From Paracentrotus lividus (lineage: Eukaryota; Echinodermata; Echinoidea; Camarodonta; Echinidae), in NCBI GenBank assembly GCA_940671915.1, contig CALNVZ010002100.1, forward strand, positions 22,839,254-22,903,253: a DNA stretch of 64,000 nucleotides, given 5' to 3'. The first letter of the stretch is position 1, and every line of letters begins with the position of its first letter. The translations under genes and the position numbers were made by a program. Under the pieces are notes generated by a model, which was given only the letters and a program-made list of their open reading frames with translations, ran no database searches and was not told where the DNA came from. Below, one piece after another: positions 1 through 13,929 of the stretch.

Positions 1-3000
1 CTGATAATTCCAGTTCTCATCCGGATATCAGATAGTCCGGTTGGACACGTTCCCAAAAATTATTTATTCCCCCTCCCTCTTGCAAAACATATTCACTGGA
101 AAGATACCCTGAGACAATATACACTTTGCAATTTTACCTTTAAACGTGCGGACTAAAGTCAGACTAGAAGCACCTTTAAAGGTGCAACTTTGCAATTAAG
201 GTTGTAGGATTGAAGCACCTTTATGGTGCACCGTTCTTATGAGTACCTTTGTTGTGTAAATCTTGCAACTTTAAAGGTAGATCGGGTGTAACATTGCAAA
301 AGTGAAAGTTGAACCAATTTTCATAACTTGGTATAATAATCCATGATTCCATAACAGGGAGAGTGAATAAGGCTAATATTAATAAGGGCATGTTTCACGC
401 AATTTCAATCATGGACATTTCAATTTTTATTCTCGACGATTGTCTTTTCCACTTTCTCTTCATTATTTTTGTGTAAGCAAATCTCTGAAAGAACTTTACA
501 TATCTAATGGTTCTTGCGAAATTGTTGACAATTCTGGTGATAAGACTAAAATGGTGAAGAGCCGCACCACACCGATGGGTGCCAAAGCAAAGGGTGTCGA
601 AGTAAAGAGGTGTTGAAAGCAGATTTCATAGGGTGTCATCCACTGACGGTGTCATCCAATATAAGAGCCTGTAGATAATATGATAGCTATATGCATTATT
701 AAATCCCAGATTTTCTCTAGATAGAACCGAAAAGTAATTTTGGAGAGCGTCGTGATAAGAAGAAAAAAAAAAAATCAGTTATGGTGAGAAAAAATAGTGA
801 CATAATTTCAAGCAGGTCTACATGTATACCTTTAGAAACTTTTTCATTCGATACAATTATGTCTTTTTCATGCTTCATAAGGAAGAAAAATCATTTTTGA
901 AATTATAAGTATAAACTGTATCTCCTCGGAGAAGTAGAGTTTGTGCGAGGCAAACCAGGATAGGTGCGGCCAGACGGGATTGTATATGGTGCACTCTTGA
1001 ATTCTATACTGTAATATTCATATCTCTCCCTGAGTCAATTTTTTACGCAAGTGTGAAATGTTGACTGAGTCGCCATACATGCATGTTACGGCGCGTGCCC
1101 AATTTATTAAACTTAGATTCAGATGATTTATGTATGAAGTTCACCACATGTAATGAATACGATATTTGAGATGTTCAAGGTTCTCATAAACCTTGTTGCA
1201 CGCCTGATGGGCTTGCAAGATTATGCATTATTCCTCAATAACTATTATCAATAATATATTACTTTCAATGTTTTTCATATATCTCATATTGTTCTGGCCA
1301 TGTGTTTTATAGTGGCCCCCATATAGGTGGTGTTGTTGCATGTGCGCGACAAGTACAATAAATAATTGATTATAAATAATGCAAATCATGTGGCTATTAT
1401 GGGTATGCTTTGGTATTAAATGAAGGATAATCTGGCCAATTACTTAAAAGTAAGAAATGCAAATGGTTAATTAGTTTATTGAGTAAGTTAGGGTTTAATT
1501 TAACTCTGAGTAGCCATTTTTTGCACGGTGGAGGAGGAGAAGGAGCGTAGGAGGAGGAGCATAAATTTCTATTCTTTAAACAAATTGCTTTTACCTTCAC
1601 ATTACTAAACACTAAACGTTTAATGGAATATCATGCATTTATGGTAAAAATGGATCAAAGTTCGAACGTTAAGGATACTAATTAAGCTCATTAACTAATT
1701 ATTAATTACTAAATGAGTAAGGATGGTAGTTTAAATTGGAAAATTGGTTAAACTTTAAATAATGATGCAATATGGGTAATATTGGGTATATGGTTGAAGG
1801 GATTAATCTAAAGGTAAAGAAAGATAGTGTGCTATCTCTTTTACATGACTAATTAATGTTTAACTCCAGTACCAATTTTTGTACGCAGATGAAGGGGGAA
1901 TAATTTCTATTTCTAGTGAAAAACGAGTTTATAAATATCATTGAAATAATATTGAACAGTTTGATTGGATTGGTTATTTATGAGAATTAATAGTGGGATC
2001 AGATTTAACTCATTCAAGTAGTTACTTAATTAAGCTAATTGAATGGTGATACACCTCAGATTTGTAACTCTCAGAGATACACATGTATAATACTGTGCAA
2101 TTCTTGACACGAAAAGTAAATCCCTCGCTATAAAGCAATGCATCATTGTATCCAGTAAGAAAGTAAATATATTTTTTGAACTTTGAAGTGTTACAAGTAA
2201 TAGTGTAACTTTCAAAAGTTTAAGGCATAAAACTTAGTTTCTTATTCTGGGTAGAAGTAATCTCATAAAATAATTTTGCCAAATTTTCCTGATCTGAAAT
2301 TTCGCTGGAAGAATGATGCGCAAATTATTTTATACAACTAACCCTAGACATAGTTTATGATATTGGTTGGAAGGTCTGACTTTGAAGAGTTCAAAATATC
2401 GCATGTTAATTTCTGTAGGGTTCTTAGTTTTTTCTCTGCAGATTTCTGGAGTACTTTTTTCTCACCTTTTTCGCTTTTGATCTGTAACTTCTATGATTAA
2501 CTCCTATCTTTTCAGAATGATTTTGATATTCTTAGACATTCTCTTTCGATATAATACTTTTTATGGTATGAGAGTGGTCAATATAAGAATAATAACTCTA
2601 TAAATAAAAATGGTAGATTTCTTTGAAACATATAATGTCATTGAAAAGGGCCACCTTCAAATGCATGGCATCTTTATCGATAAGATTTAGTAATACAGTA
2701 TTTAATAGAAATTAAATATATGTAGATGATTGTTTAACTAAAACGTGTTTGAAAATGGTAATGTTCAATATGGGTGGAATAATTCGAAAAGTTATTATGT
2801 ATTTATTTTAAAGCTTATTAATATTAGTATATTTTTACAAAGTGGTAGACTGGACAGAATTTTCTTTGTTTTTTTTCATCTGCAAATGAAGTGTTATTTA
2901 TCATGAAGGGTTATTGAAAAACACACTACTTAGGCTATTCCCCCCGGAATTTTTTCTGTTGCTTTATTATACATGATTATGTAAGTAAATGGTGAAATGA

Positions 3001-3534
3001 GGAAGAATAATAAGTTCATACTGGAAAGATAATATTAAAAGGCTCTTTTTTCTTAGTTAATCTTTTTCTTTTCTTTTTCCTTTGTGTGTATTGTTTTTTG
3101 GGTGTTGTTTTTTGTTTTTTGCCTCTTTTAGTCAAGGCGCTGCATAGCATGATTAAAAATAATGGAAGTTGCTAGATACAATATATATTTCTAGAAAGCA
3201 GCTGTTCAACCAGACAGTGGTTAATCTTCAATATTATGTATGATTCCTACAGACGCAGTCATTCTATCTAAATATCTCATCACTGTCATTACTATGGGAG
3301 GTTAGGGAACTATCGATCGTTGTTTTACCATTCATATTCTCTGTGCCCTCTTTTCATAGATGTTTCGGAGCTTGTTTAAGTATGCCTGAGCTCTGTTAGC
3401 TGCTGTGAAATTTACCTCATGTTAATTTCATTGAATGTAGGCCTATTACCTTTAATTAGGCACATAATGCATGTTTGAAAGAATGAATGATTTTGTATCT
3501 CCTTGCCATGGAGTAAGGATTTGAGACTAGTTTG
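1..3534. other. intergenic, no gene recognised
   Basis: AT-rich DNA with no exon chain, protein motif or RNA gene that I recognise. Near 165-245 there are short CACCTTT/AAAGGTG inverted words that form small hairpins. The open frames here are short and of biased composition and show no family resemblance. Confidence 0.6.
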
Positions 3535-3740
3535 GGTACTGATTTTAGACGTTTCGGAACATCTCAGAGACATTCCCGAGTCTCCCGATGTCTCATGAGT
3601 CGCGGGGAAATCGAACGCTGAGTAAAATCTAATGTGAGACGTCTCCGCGGACGAAAAAAAAATATGAAGACGCTCTGTGTGTGCAAGTCGAGAGAACTCC
3701 CATGAAGTAGAAGCTCCTTAGTATCTCCAGTCTCCCCCAT
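3535..3740. repeat. GC-rich GAGACGTCTC-type inverted-repeat element remnant
   Basis: This segment stands out from its AT-rich surroundings by many GAGAC/GTCTC words, including GAGACGTCTCCGCGGACG near 3635, and a TCGCGGGGAAATCGAAC stretch near 3600. A similar stretch (GTCGTGGGAAAATCGAAC) recurs at about 36360 inside another element, and related GGAGACGTCTCC palindromes occur in every unit of the 43-53 kb array. It is probably a degraded member of the same small-element group. Its ends are not clear. Confidence 0.45.
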
Positions 3741-5799
3741 TTAAAAAAAGAAAGAAAAAAAAGAGAGATATTTACATAATTCAAAGTTTAAATTTTATTG
3801 GTAATTGGACTTTGTTCTGGTCTATTTTTGTTTTGATTTAGACCTGCCACTCCGTTGGAAAAAGAAAAATGGCAACAAGATCAAATACTTTGGGCTATAC
3901 CTTTCATTCGATGCCTTGAGTCTCAGAATCGTCCCAGCCCTATATACGAGTCATATTCATCTACTTCGATACTACTTAGAGCGTATAACTTTACAGACAA
4001 AATGATATACACAACATGTCGAGAGTATTTGGGCCTCAGTATGCCACGTGGGATTATCAGCATCATGAAAATACACATTTGATCAAATTGGATTAACATG
4101 TTGAGGGGTTATGGTGGTTGGACTTTATGATTTTGCATCGTATGTTGCCTAAACTTTCATTAATTCAATGATTTATGAATTCTGATTATCTATATGCGAT
4201 TGATATTTACTAGATAGTGCCTAATCTAATTCCGTTCGAGTATTTTAGTCATTGGCGTCGGTGTTGTATCATGTGCTTGATCTGCTCAGATGCTCATATA
4301 TCAGGGTTCTGCAGAATATCATGTGAAATGTACACTATGACATACTTTATGTAGGCTCTTTGAAATGGTGTTTGACTCAGAATCGTCCGCAAAGTTATTG
4401 TTGTATAGCCCTTATAAATGGTCGATTTCGACAACATAGACAACCTTTAGTTTGTTAGCTCAATTCATGTGGATGTAGCACCCTATGTTTGGTGTGACTC
4501 GAGAACTTTGATTAAGGGTTATAAGAAATTAAGATTTAAGTCTCTTTGTTTTCACATTTAATTTACTCTGTTGATTATACTTGCATGATTAGGGGTATCT
4601 GTAACACTCGTGATAAACAAATAAATTTGATCCGAAACTGACGACAGCTCGACATTTAAGAGATGAAGTAATTTATGCAGGCACTGGACAAATAATTTGT
4701 TGAGTTTTTCTTGTTTGTGTTCAAGTAGAAATATCAGAAGGATGAATAATTGAACACCCAAAATGTAAAGTTTTCGCAAATATTAATGTTATGCTGTAGA
4801 CATTTATGACGAATATGCCTGTATACATAACGCGTAATATACCAATGCAGTCTTACGGAGGGAGAACAATTGTTATTGGTTCCGGTCACTTTGTTCACAT
4901 TTGCACTATTGTGAAACATAACTAGTGATACCACACATTGATGCTATGAAAAGAGATTCTTTAGGGTTTCAACTTGGCACAAATCACATTGCAATGAAGA
5001 TGTATTAGCCCCACAGGCTCAGAGTCATTTCCGCCTTTAAAGCCTTCCTACAAAACTTACCATAATCCTTTAAAGGTCAGTTCATCCTTGTTCACAAATG
5101 CGACTAATGCAACTTGCAATAAATTTAGAATATGAATTACCTATACTGCTATTCACTCATTACGTCATAGGTGCCATAGATCAGTAAAATGAAACGAAAA
5201 TCTGACTACAAATCTGACCAGCTCTCCATCAACACGTTGATGGATTACAGTGGGTGCAGCAAGACCAGCACACAGCAATATACATACGACGCATCAGTCG
5301 TGCATTATTCTATGCGCTAACGGTCAGCGGTCGCAACCGTACGGTATATTTTTCGCGGTTCGAAAATAGGAATTAATTTGATAATCGCAATATAATGACA
5401 AACTATACATTTGACTTATCTGTTTGGGAAGTTTAGTCATTGGTATATCTACTGATACTCTCTCAAACTAGAAATTAATATTTTGCCTGCAAAGGATGCA
5501 ACTAGCTTTAAAAGTAAAGAGTTTTTTAAATCAGTCCATGTCGGGTCATGCAGAGCATCACTCTGAAGGTGATGTACTCATATGATGTCTCGTTCTTTGA
5601 AATCGGGAGATATGGAAGAATCCGATGCCTGGATCGTCACATTCATTCTAGCACTGATAGGAGCATCCTGACTCATATGAATACAAGTACAGGTAAACTG
5701 CTGCAGGCAGATCGATGAATAAACTGAAGATGTCGATACGAGGAGGCCGAGAGAGGAAGGGCCAAGAGAAGAAACCAGAGAAAAGGTTACTGAGTGGGA
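3741..5799. other. intergenic, no gene recognised
   Basis: No supported exon, RNA or mobile element seen. Sequence is AT-rich and non-repetitive at reading resolution. Confidence 0.6.
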
Positions 5800-5971
5800 G
5801 AAAGAAATACGAGGTAAAAAGGAAAAGCGGAAAACAAGCTAATGCATAGTGAGGGGAGAGAAGAGAGAGAGAGAGAGATGAAGAGAGGGAGAGAAGAGAG
5901 AGAAGAGAGAAAGGGAGGGAGGGAGGACGAGGATGGAGGAGAGAGAGGGGAGATAGGCCGGGGGGGGGGGG
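5800..5971. repeat. GA-rich simple tract ending in poly-G
   Basis: Purine-rich run of GAGA/GGGA words followed by a G run near 5960-5971. The open frame on the opposite strand is only the Ser/Pro/Leu translation of this tract. Confidence 0.85.
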
Positions 5972-5995
5972 GTCTCACACATGAATGTGCTACGG

Positions 5996-6410
5996 TGTTC
6001 ATGCGTGTCCCCAAAGCGTGAAAAGGGCGTTTCAGCCTTGTCGACGGGCGTCGACCTTTCTTAAAATAGGCTGTTTTTTAATTTCAATGCCATTATTACC
6101 ATAAATAGGGGTGTTTTTCTGCAGAAATGCTGTTTTGGGTCAAAATTTCGACGGTGGTTAGCGCATTTAGGGTATGTTTTCCAGTTGACATGAGAAGGGG
6201 TGCAAATTGACTTCATGCGAATGAACTTTAGGGTCATATTTCAGTCCGACGTCGAAAGGGGTGCAATTTGAATTCATGCAATGAGCGTTCTAGGCCATTT
6301 TCAGGGTGCGGGGACAGCATGGGTAGCACTTTTTTTGTTTGAGTGACGCGCCCCCCGGGGGGAGAAGAGAGCGAGATAAAAAGAAAGAAAGAGAGAGAGA
6401 GAGAGGGGTG
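5996..6410. repeat. dispersed-repeat-like segment with internal AAGGGGTGCAA copies and GA tail
   Basis: More GC-rich than its flanks. It contains two related stretches near 6195 and 6255 that share GAAGGGGTGCAA followed by ATTGA and TTCATGC words, then GGGGACAGCATGGGTAGCAC near 6312 and a GA simple repeat at 6361-6406. It resembles a dispersed repeat, but no terminal repeats or target duplication were found. Confidence 0.35.
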
Positions 6411-7544
6411 CATTAAAAAAACATCTTATTATGACAGTATGAACAACCCCCTTTGGTCATAAAGTAAAAGGTGAAATCGTTTATCTGAGTGCGCAAAGTA
6501 AAGCTAATTATTTTACAATTGCCTCGTTTGAGATAAAATGAAATATACGTTCTGTGATTAGTCCTTTAGATTATTTATAGTCCTTCAGAAAATCTATTTT
6601 CTAAATCACATATGGCCGTGTTAGAGTATTAAACAGATAGTATCAAAGAAACTCAAACATTCAAGCCCTTGAATGTCGTTAACTATAGTTCAAGGTAATT
6701 TAGGAAGGGGTTTCTTTAATTGTAATGAATAACTAGACACGTACATGTATATAACCCTTTGACTAAACCAGTCATTCGTCGCAGTCTCCGAGATGTAAAT
6801 GATTTTAAATAACTGTCTCTTGCTACATTACAAATCCTATTTATGAAGTTATGTCCTCGTTAACAAAATCCACACATGCGCCGTTTAAGATTCAATAACC
6901 TATATGCTAAATTTCAATGGAAATGTCCTTCAGCGTCACGGAAAGTCTGTACATAATTTATAAACGTAATCATTGAGAAGGTTTCATACTATCAACATCG
7001 ACCTCATCTTGCTTTTCAATAATGAAACCAATCATGTTGTCCAAAACTGAGACCTCGATGCTCAATTATGTGACCAGGACATACATGAAATAAACAGCAT
7101 GGATATAGTCAGCTAGCAAATTGGAAAAAAAAAATTGCGTAGTTCACTGAAGTAAAATAAAAAGTTTAAATTATATTAGGCTATTTTGTTTTAACTTTAA
7201 AAATATTAGGCTATTTTGTTTTAACTTAAAAAATATATGATAATGTTTAATAGTATTTGTGTAAATTATAATAATTATATATAGAGGAAGTTTGAAATTG
7301 CATCCACTATAAGGGTACAGTACTTACTTGAATGAGGATGGATTTTGAAATAATTTGGTCTGAAACCTGTCACAAACGCTAATTCAAGAGACAGGCTAAA
7401 CAATTTGTTTGTAGGTAACCGTATAATAATTGTGACTCCTCAATGCCAGAATGAATATCGTGCCACCGATGACAGCTGAATCACGAATATATTTGGGGCT
7501 ATAATATTGATCGTGATCCCAGGTATGTTATCGACCAATATATA
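6411..7544. other. intergenic with a short direct repeat
   Basis: No gene recognised. At about 7170-7235 a 28-30-bp segment containing ATATTAGGCTATTTTGTTTT is directly duplicated with a few changes. Confidence 0.55.
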
Positions 7545-7635
7545 TATATTTTTTTTTGTTATGTGCAGCGCCTTGAGCAAATTTATTTGGAAGTGCGCTA
7601 TATAAGAATATGTTATTATTATTATTATTATCATT
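7545..7635 (+). mobile_element. LINE/SINE-type 3' tail with (TTA)n
   Basis: The stretch GCAGCGCCTTGAGCA, then GTGCGCTATATAAGAAT, then a (TTA)n run is the usual 3' end of non-LTR elements in many invertebrate genomes. Only the tail is present, with no reverse-transcriptase sequence upstream, so this is a 5'-truncated copy or a SINE that borrowed the tail. The poly-T before it at 7548 may belong to another insertion. Confidence 0.6.
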
Positions 7636-7639
7636 AATA

Positions 7640-9344
7640 ATATAGGAAAGAATAACATTAAACTGTAATTCCAACATTGAAAATTTGTATTTTTACTCCA
7701 TGTTCAGATTTTTTCCCTGACACCTTCCCTGTTCATATTTAGGCCTAAATCCTCAAACATGACACTTTCCCTGGATATATGAATCTCAAATCCGTATATC
7801 GTTGCCACATCTCAGTCTAAAGTTCGAGTGCTATTTGACCAAGTCTAATGAAAGTCCAGAATTCAGAGCACAACAAATTGAGCAAAATAATTACAATTTC
7901 AAAATATATCAATAAGGCTTACCACACGGTGTTACCGAAATCTTTCCATTGTGAATACTCACCATGGACACCCAAAAAGAACATTAAAAAAGATTTGTTG
8001 TTTTGTTTGTTTGGGTTTTTCACCAACATCTTTTTGTCTCATGGATTTTTACCCCACCCCACCTTATAAAAGACAAACAATCAAACAAACATTTTAGATT
8101 ATTTTCCTTCCGGTGTTTCATCAATTTAAACGTTTGTCTTTACACATGTTAAACATGTAAAATAATCGGACACAACAGATTGATTTTTTTTCTTCATTTT
8201 TTTCCCATATTTATTTTGGTCTCATAAACACGTCACCTCCTACATTGTTTTCCCTTCTTTCAATTGCGTGACTCTAAAATCTATACATAGAACATATTGA
8301 GCAATATACCAATTAAAACACTGTGCTTTCCTTCTTGTTTCGAGTGAACTATAAAAAGAACATAAATATCAATGTATACCAAGAGACATATACACTCTCA
8401 CCTACATGTGTATATAATCACCTACATGTGTAAAAAAACCAAAACAAGTATATCATTATATACTTTCATGATTATATTTAATCGATTGGTGGGTTAAGGG
8501 TGTGAGATATGGAATATAAAAACACGGAGATATGTCAAACACAATACTGACACAAGTATAAAGGTAACGGCAGCTGTTTTACCTTGAACTCAAAGAGAAA
8601 TGTCGACAATCATAACAATACAACAAATGAAAGCAAGAATATGTGGATAATATGTTGTTAAAAGGTCTGTCATTAAAAAATATTAAATCTTATGTTTTGA
8701 AAATATAACCCGTTTAAGATTAATTTCTTGTAACAAATATAAAGTGCGGTGTGCAACTCAATATATACGATTGTAAAGCAAATTGCAGTTATATAATATG
8801 ATAATATAGATATAAACCGTAAGATTCAAAGTTAGTGATATTTAATCATTTAATACCTGCATATTAGAGGTTGGCAATTATAAGGGCATCGCTTTTTTAT
8901 ATACCCGACGCTGGTGATTGTTTAATTTTTATTTATCTATTTACGCAATCATATTCAGCCAAGGTCCGTAAAAGATTACATTAAAGTTTTATCATCTTTA
9001 TTAAGCGAATTGTATTCTGGCAATAGGAGTTCTCGACAAAGACGAGTTTAATTTTTTTTTTTCAATTGTTAATTCTTTCATTTTTCGTTCATAAATTCCT
9101 TTTTGTCCTTCTTTTATCTCAATTCTTATTTTTTTCCATTTCCTTCTATTTTCTAGTAAAATAATCGTTCTTAATATAAAAAAAAAAAAATAAAAAAATT
9201 TCTATTCAATATTGAATTAGATTTCGAAAATGAGACTACTTCATACTTTAATCCTTTGATGTGATTGGGCTATTACAAATGTTGTTTAAACTCAAAATAT
9301 GTCTTCATGTTTTTGAGTTTCATTATTTTCCTATTTGTGCTGGC
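7640..9344. other. intergenic, no gene recognised
   Basis: AT-rich, with poly-A and poly-T runs near 9050 and 9178. No supported feature. Confidence 0.6.
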
Positions 9345-9505
9345 ATTATTTATTATTATTTATTATTTATTTATTTATTTATTTTTATTTATTTATTTAT
9401 TTATTTATTATTTATGTATTTATGTATTTTCTTCTTTCTTTCTTTCTTTCTTTCTTTCTTTTCTTCTTTCTTTTTTTCTTTTCTTTCTTCTTTATTTATT
9501 ATCAC
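9345..9505. repeat. (ATTT)n and (TTTC)n microsatellites
   Basis: Tetranucleotide tracts: ATTT-type to about 9425, then TTTC-type to about 9500. The overlapping open frames in all phases are translations of the repeat and not genes. Confidence 0.9.
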
Positions 9506-10159
9506 CAGGGTAGCCCATTCAACGGTTGGTTTTCCATGGGGCCTGTAAAAAAAAACATCAATGAATAGTATTGTTTGCCTTCTGTTTGACATTAAAATAG
9601 GGACTCCTTCACTCTGATTGAACCTCAAATTGATTTTCGAAACTAACAAATAATTGCTTCTAAAACATTCTTTCTCTTTCTTCTGTCTTGGGTAAAGCAG
9701 GATGTTCTACACTCTGTCATTTGTGTCTATCGCCTACATCGCTGCTGTTATTCGTCAAGGGGCACGGTATGCATTATGATGGCATACACGTAATGAAAAT
9801 AATGGTCTTCATGTATTTAGGAGCTTACTTAAAGACCAGCAATAACCCTTTATCATTGTATATGAACTGATATATCCCTACATATCATAGTCGCGTTTTA
9901 TTACCCAGTCCTTTTTACCAAGTGTCGCAAATGGTGATGTCAGGGGTGAACAAAGTAAATTAATTAAATAAAGACCAGACTGAGTTACCAAAATAACATA
10001 AAAAAGAGGAACAAATGGAGTTCTTGATATTCTTGTTCATAATAATACGGAAACCCAGATTTTACGAAGTAAAAAAAAAGAAAAGAAAAAAAGGAAACAA
10101 TACTTTGAAAATTGACAATATAGGTTTCATTGATTCCGATATTGTCACAAACTAGACAC

Positions 10160-10262
10160 TTTTGTTTGTTTGTTTCTTGTTTTTTGTTTTTCGTTTTATT
10201 TGTTTGTTTTGTTTTGTTTGTTTTGTTTTGTTTTTTTTTTGGGGGGGGCGGGGGGGCGGGGA
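10160..10262. repeat. (TTTG)n tract followed by poly-G
   Basis: T/G-rich simple sequence of GTTTT and TTTG words ending in a long G run at about 10240-10262. It separates two ordinary AT-rich intergenic stretches (9506-10159 and 10263-12579) in which I see no gene. Confidence 0.8.
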
Positions 10263-10933
10263 GGCATTATCTTTAAAGTCATACTGAGTTCGCATTCGCT
10301 TACGTTCGTTATTTCTTTATATGATATTCAGTAGAGTGGTGATTTATAGGAGTGAAGTGGATAATGACTTCATAATATGGTATAGGTGTAGTACCAGTCA
10401 CGTTGATTGAGTTCGACATACACGCATTGTTTGAGAGTTCGTTACAAAAGTTAATGGAGATACACTTATCGAGAGTAGTCAGATTGGATATTAGATTAAA
10501 TATCAAGTAGTTGTTGTCAACGAGATACATTGATGAAGTAATTGGATGAAGAAAACCATAATTACGTCTTGGAATATAGAGCACTGTTATTGGCTGTCCA
10601 ACCCGAGCCGTTTGTATTGGTTGAAAACTAAATAACGTCTGTGAATATTATAAATCTCATATCTATAATTATAGTTGCATAAATCGCTCGTCGAGATTAT
10701 GTTATAGATTTAATAATCAATACTTGAATAATGCATGATGGCCCCTTGTATGACAACACAAAAATCTCTAATATAGAGACAATTCTCCCCATCTTCTACA
10801 TCTCTGTTCATAATAACTACAGATTTCAGAACTTATAGGATTAAACTATTGATTCATGATGCAGTTGAATTTGGCATCTTGTTTAAAAAAAAGGGGGGTA
10901 TGCGCTATGTTTTGGTTACATGAACACAAGTGC

Positions 10934-10962
10934 CTCTTCAGACCTGTCAGGTATCTGAAGAG
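10934..10962. repeat. short perfect-stem hairpin
   Basis: CTCTTCAGA and TCTGAAGAG are inverted around an 11-base centre. A CRE-like TGACGTCA lies 48 bases to the right at about 11010. Function unknown; it may be chance. Confidence 0.35.
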
Positions 10963-11296
10963 CAGTTTTATAAATTGATTTTTAAAAAAAGGGAGCAGCT
11001 GCCTGTTTTGACGTCAATACTATGGAATTGTGTGAGTATAGCTGCAACTGATTGGGAAGAGATGGGAGTCGGGGGATGTGAGGGGAGGGGTAATTTCTAA
11101 GGAATACATTCATGTTATGCGATGTTCAATGTATTTACCATATAAAATGGTAGCTTCAAAACTTTCCAGGGGATTTTACACTCAGGCCATCCACCACGTA
11201 TATCCCTAGCGAGAAACAATAATATGCACCTCTCAATCAGTAATATATAATCTCCAATATATTAACCTCATTAACCTCATTTATACATTAAAAAAA

Positions 11297-11334
11297 AACA
11301 ATATTACACAAAGAGACCTGTGTGTAATATTGTT
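11297..11334. repeat. inverted repeat with an 8-10-base loop
   Basis: AACAATATTACACA is followed after a short loop by TGTGTGTAATATTGTT, giving a stem of about 13 base pairs. It is isolated in AT-rich DNA and is either a tiny foldback element or the remains of one. Confidence 0.5.
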
Positions 11335-12579
11335 TGTTATATCATAAATATTACAAAAGAGTTGCCACTATTTTTGTATTTGTTCATAAATTTCTTCCCG
11401 ATATAAGGTCTAAGTATATATTTACATGAGTCTCTGCTATTAAAGTTCGAACGTGAAAAGGGGTGTAACTGAACCGCTTTCATCTCCTTAACCTTTCTCC
11501 CCTCATATTCTCATAACCTCGGCATGCACATCATCCATTTTTCATAACCATATTTATTAACCATGTTAACCATACGAGATGGGAATCGCTCACTACCAAT
11601 AACTCGGCTGCTCCTCTTCATTAATATTGGGAGCGCATCTCCACTATCTAGCATCCACATCTTTTTATTATAGATGAGATATTGTTTGTATCAATGCTTG
11701 TGCATTTTCAAAGTGAACTTGGCGAATGCAGGAAAAACAAAACAATGAAAACATGGACGCCAACAACTCGCCCATATTCTGTAATAATGAATGACAAGGC
11801 CATTTTTACAATTCATTCACTGATTTAGATGCCTTGGAAAGTAAAGTGGAGAAGTGACATGAACGATGCGAGCATTTGAGCATTTTCTTATATATTTTCT
11901 AATCTCTCACAGTTTGTCGTACAGCCTCAGATGTTTTATTCATTTCTTTAATGGCTTTTTACAGTCTATATATAACATCCTTTGGAGCACTCATACTTAT
12001 GCAAGGTCAATTAAGATTGTAGCGGTATATTTAGATGATATATAATTTGTTGTAATTTCATCGTGGCGATATGCTTTTATAGATTCCTTCTAAGATCTAT
12101 CTTCTAACTTGTAATTACTGTCTCAAAAAGCCATGACCAGCTACGAGTCAGATTTGAAATAGCTAAAACCGATCTTGTCTAACTTTAATCTGGGGATTAC
12201 CTATCTGAGCTTGCGCTAAGTTTTAATATAATAAATTATTCCATACCTGTCTCATGCAGTGTGTGTTTAGCCGTTGCCCCTCCCCCGAACAACAATACCT
12301 ATGCTACAATAACCCTCAAACACATTGATACAAAAATATATAATTAGTCTAAATAATACTTCACAAACTGTAAGTACTGTTCTGTATCTGTATCTTGTAA
12401 TAAAGTGAACAATAAAAAACCCAGTAATATTAGGATTGTTAACATTGATACTGAAAGAAATAGACACCATAAATAAGCATGCTCACCAAGATTCCGAATC
12501 CAATATTGGTTGTTATATCAATAATATATGTCTCCCAGTCGGCCTCCAATCATACGATACAAGCTCCTTTTCTCATTAG

Positions 12580-13110
12580 ATACTTGTTCGGGGGCTCCTG
12601 CTAAATAAAAAGGAGAACACTCGTCTTGGGCTCAAAATGAGCAGCCAGCAACGATCGAGAGTAGTCCATCAAAATTTGTATTTCCAATTTGACCGCCAAA
12701 TTACACATGCACTCTGAAGCACAGACGGGCAAATGACACATCCAGGACCCGCCTGTATTCATACATCTAGATTCGCCCTCCCGGCGGCCGCATTTGTTCG
12801 CCACATGTGTCAACGAAAATCTCTACGTAAATTGATGACTGTTTAAGAGAGAAAATTGAAAATAGGCAGGCCTACAACTCATTTGAGAATCAGCGGCGCG
12901 TGTGTAGATTTCGTGTCATTTTTCCGTCTTCCCTCTGATCCCGCCCGTACAAGCGCCCGGCGTAGAATGAGGGTGTGCGTGAACTGAGTGGGTGAGGGTG
13001 TGCGTGAGAGTGTGCGTCAGGCGCGACGCCGGAGAATAGCTTGAACAGTTGATTCAAGATGCACAGAATGATTTGGATCATTGGAGGAATGCAAGAGAAT
13101 GTGCAGGAAT
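12580..13110. other. GC-rich island in AT-rich DNA
   Basis: This stretch is clearly more GC-rich than its surroundings, with CGGCGGCCGC, GGCGCGACGCCGG and similar words. It could be a CpG-type promoter or a first exon. One minus-strand frame (12890-13114) is open through most of it and has a hydrophobic start (MIQIILCIL) followed by a His/Pro-rich part, but there is no splice partner or family match. I do not call a gene. Confidence 0.35.
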
Positions 13111-13929
13111 GCATTTGGTCTTACCATTATATATCCATGGTCTTGCCAAATTAACAAATACTCTGTGGATTTACGCATTCATTATAAGCTCAGTAATTCG
13201 TCTTTATCAACATGATCAAGAGGATTAACATTTTTAGGTTCATTGATTGATTTTGTTCAAACTTGACTTTGGCATTTGGGCAAAACGTTCCATACACCGT
13301 GTGTGGAATCTATTATTCCTGCGTGATAGCCTTCGTCTAAACATATATTACATATTTATCTCTAGATATCTCTTATCCGGTAATTGAGGGGGGGGGGTGG
13401 TGGGGTCGTCCTCAAGAGAATTGACCATACCAAGGCTCGGAAACAAATAATGATTTCGCCATCCTTTTCGCGACAGACTTAGGAATGACAAAGACAGTAA
13501 TTTGAATATTTTGAAGAATATGTGGACATATTTCTAAACGGATGGGAAATCAAGAATTGGAATTCCGCGTCTTGTCCGTGCCCTTGCTTTGAGCTGAGTA
13601 GATGGGAGTTGTAACAAAATGAATGTTTGACCGTGTTGAAATTGAGCTGGCACGAAAGCTCCCTCTGCGTCGTAAACAATACAACAGTGGATGCAATTGA
13701 AGAAAGGATGTAACGAGTGGACGCCATTATTTTTATTTATTTTTTTTATTACGTGATTTATCTACTTTTGTTTTAAAACAAGATTTGTTCATCCAAAATA
13801 GACGATATTTAAAGGAGAATTGTCCTTTGGCTTTTAACTATGATAGAATAATAAAGAGTAGTATAACATTTAATTTGATACTAAAATCACCACTTTTGGC
13901 CAACTGATGCGCTTATAACAGTAAAAAAC

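Noticed and set aside
5787-6014. 75-codon Ser/Leu/Pro-rich minus-strand frame
   Set aside because: Translation of a GA simple tract.
9261-9649. Several overlapping frames on both strands
   Set aside because: All run through the ATTT/TTTC microsatellite.
13479-13727. 82-codon minus-strand frame starting MASTRYILSS with a good start context
   Set aside because: No family resemblance, no splice partner and ordinary composition. A frame of this length is not unusual and there is no second line of evidence.
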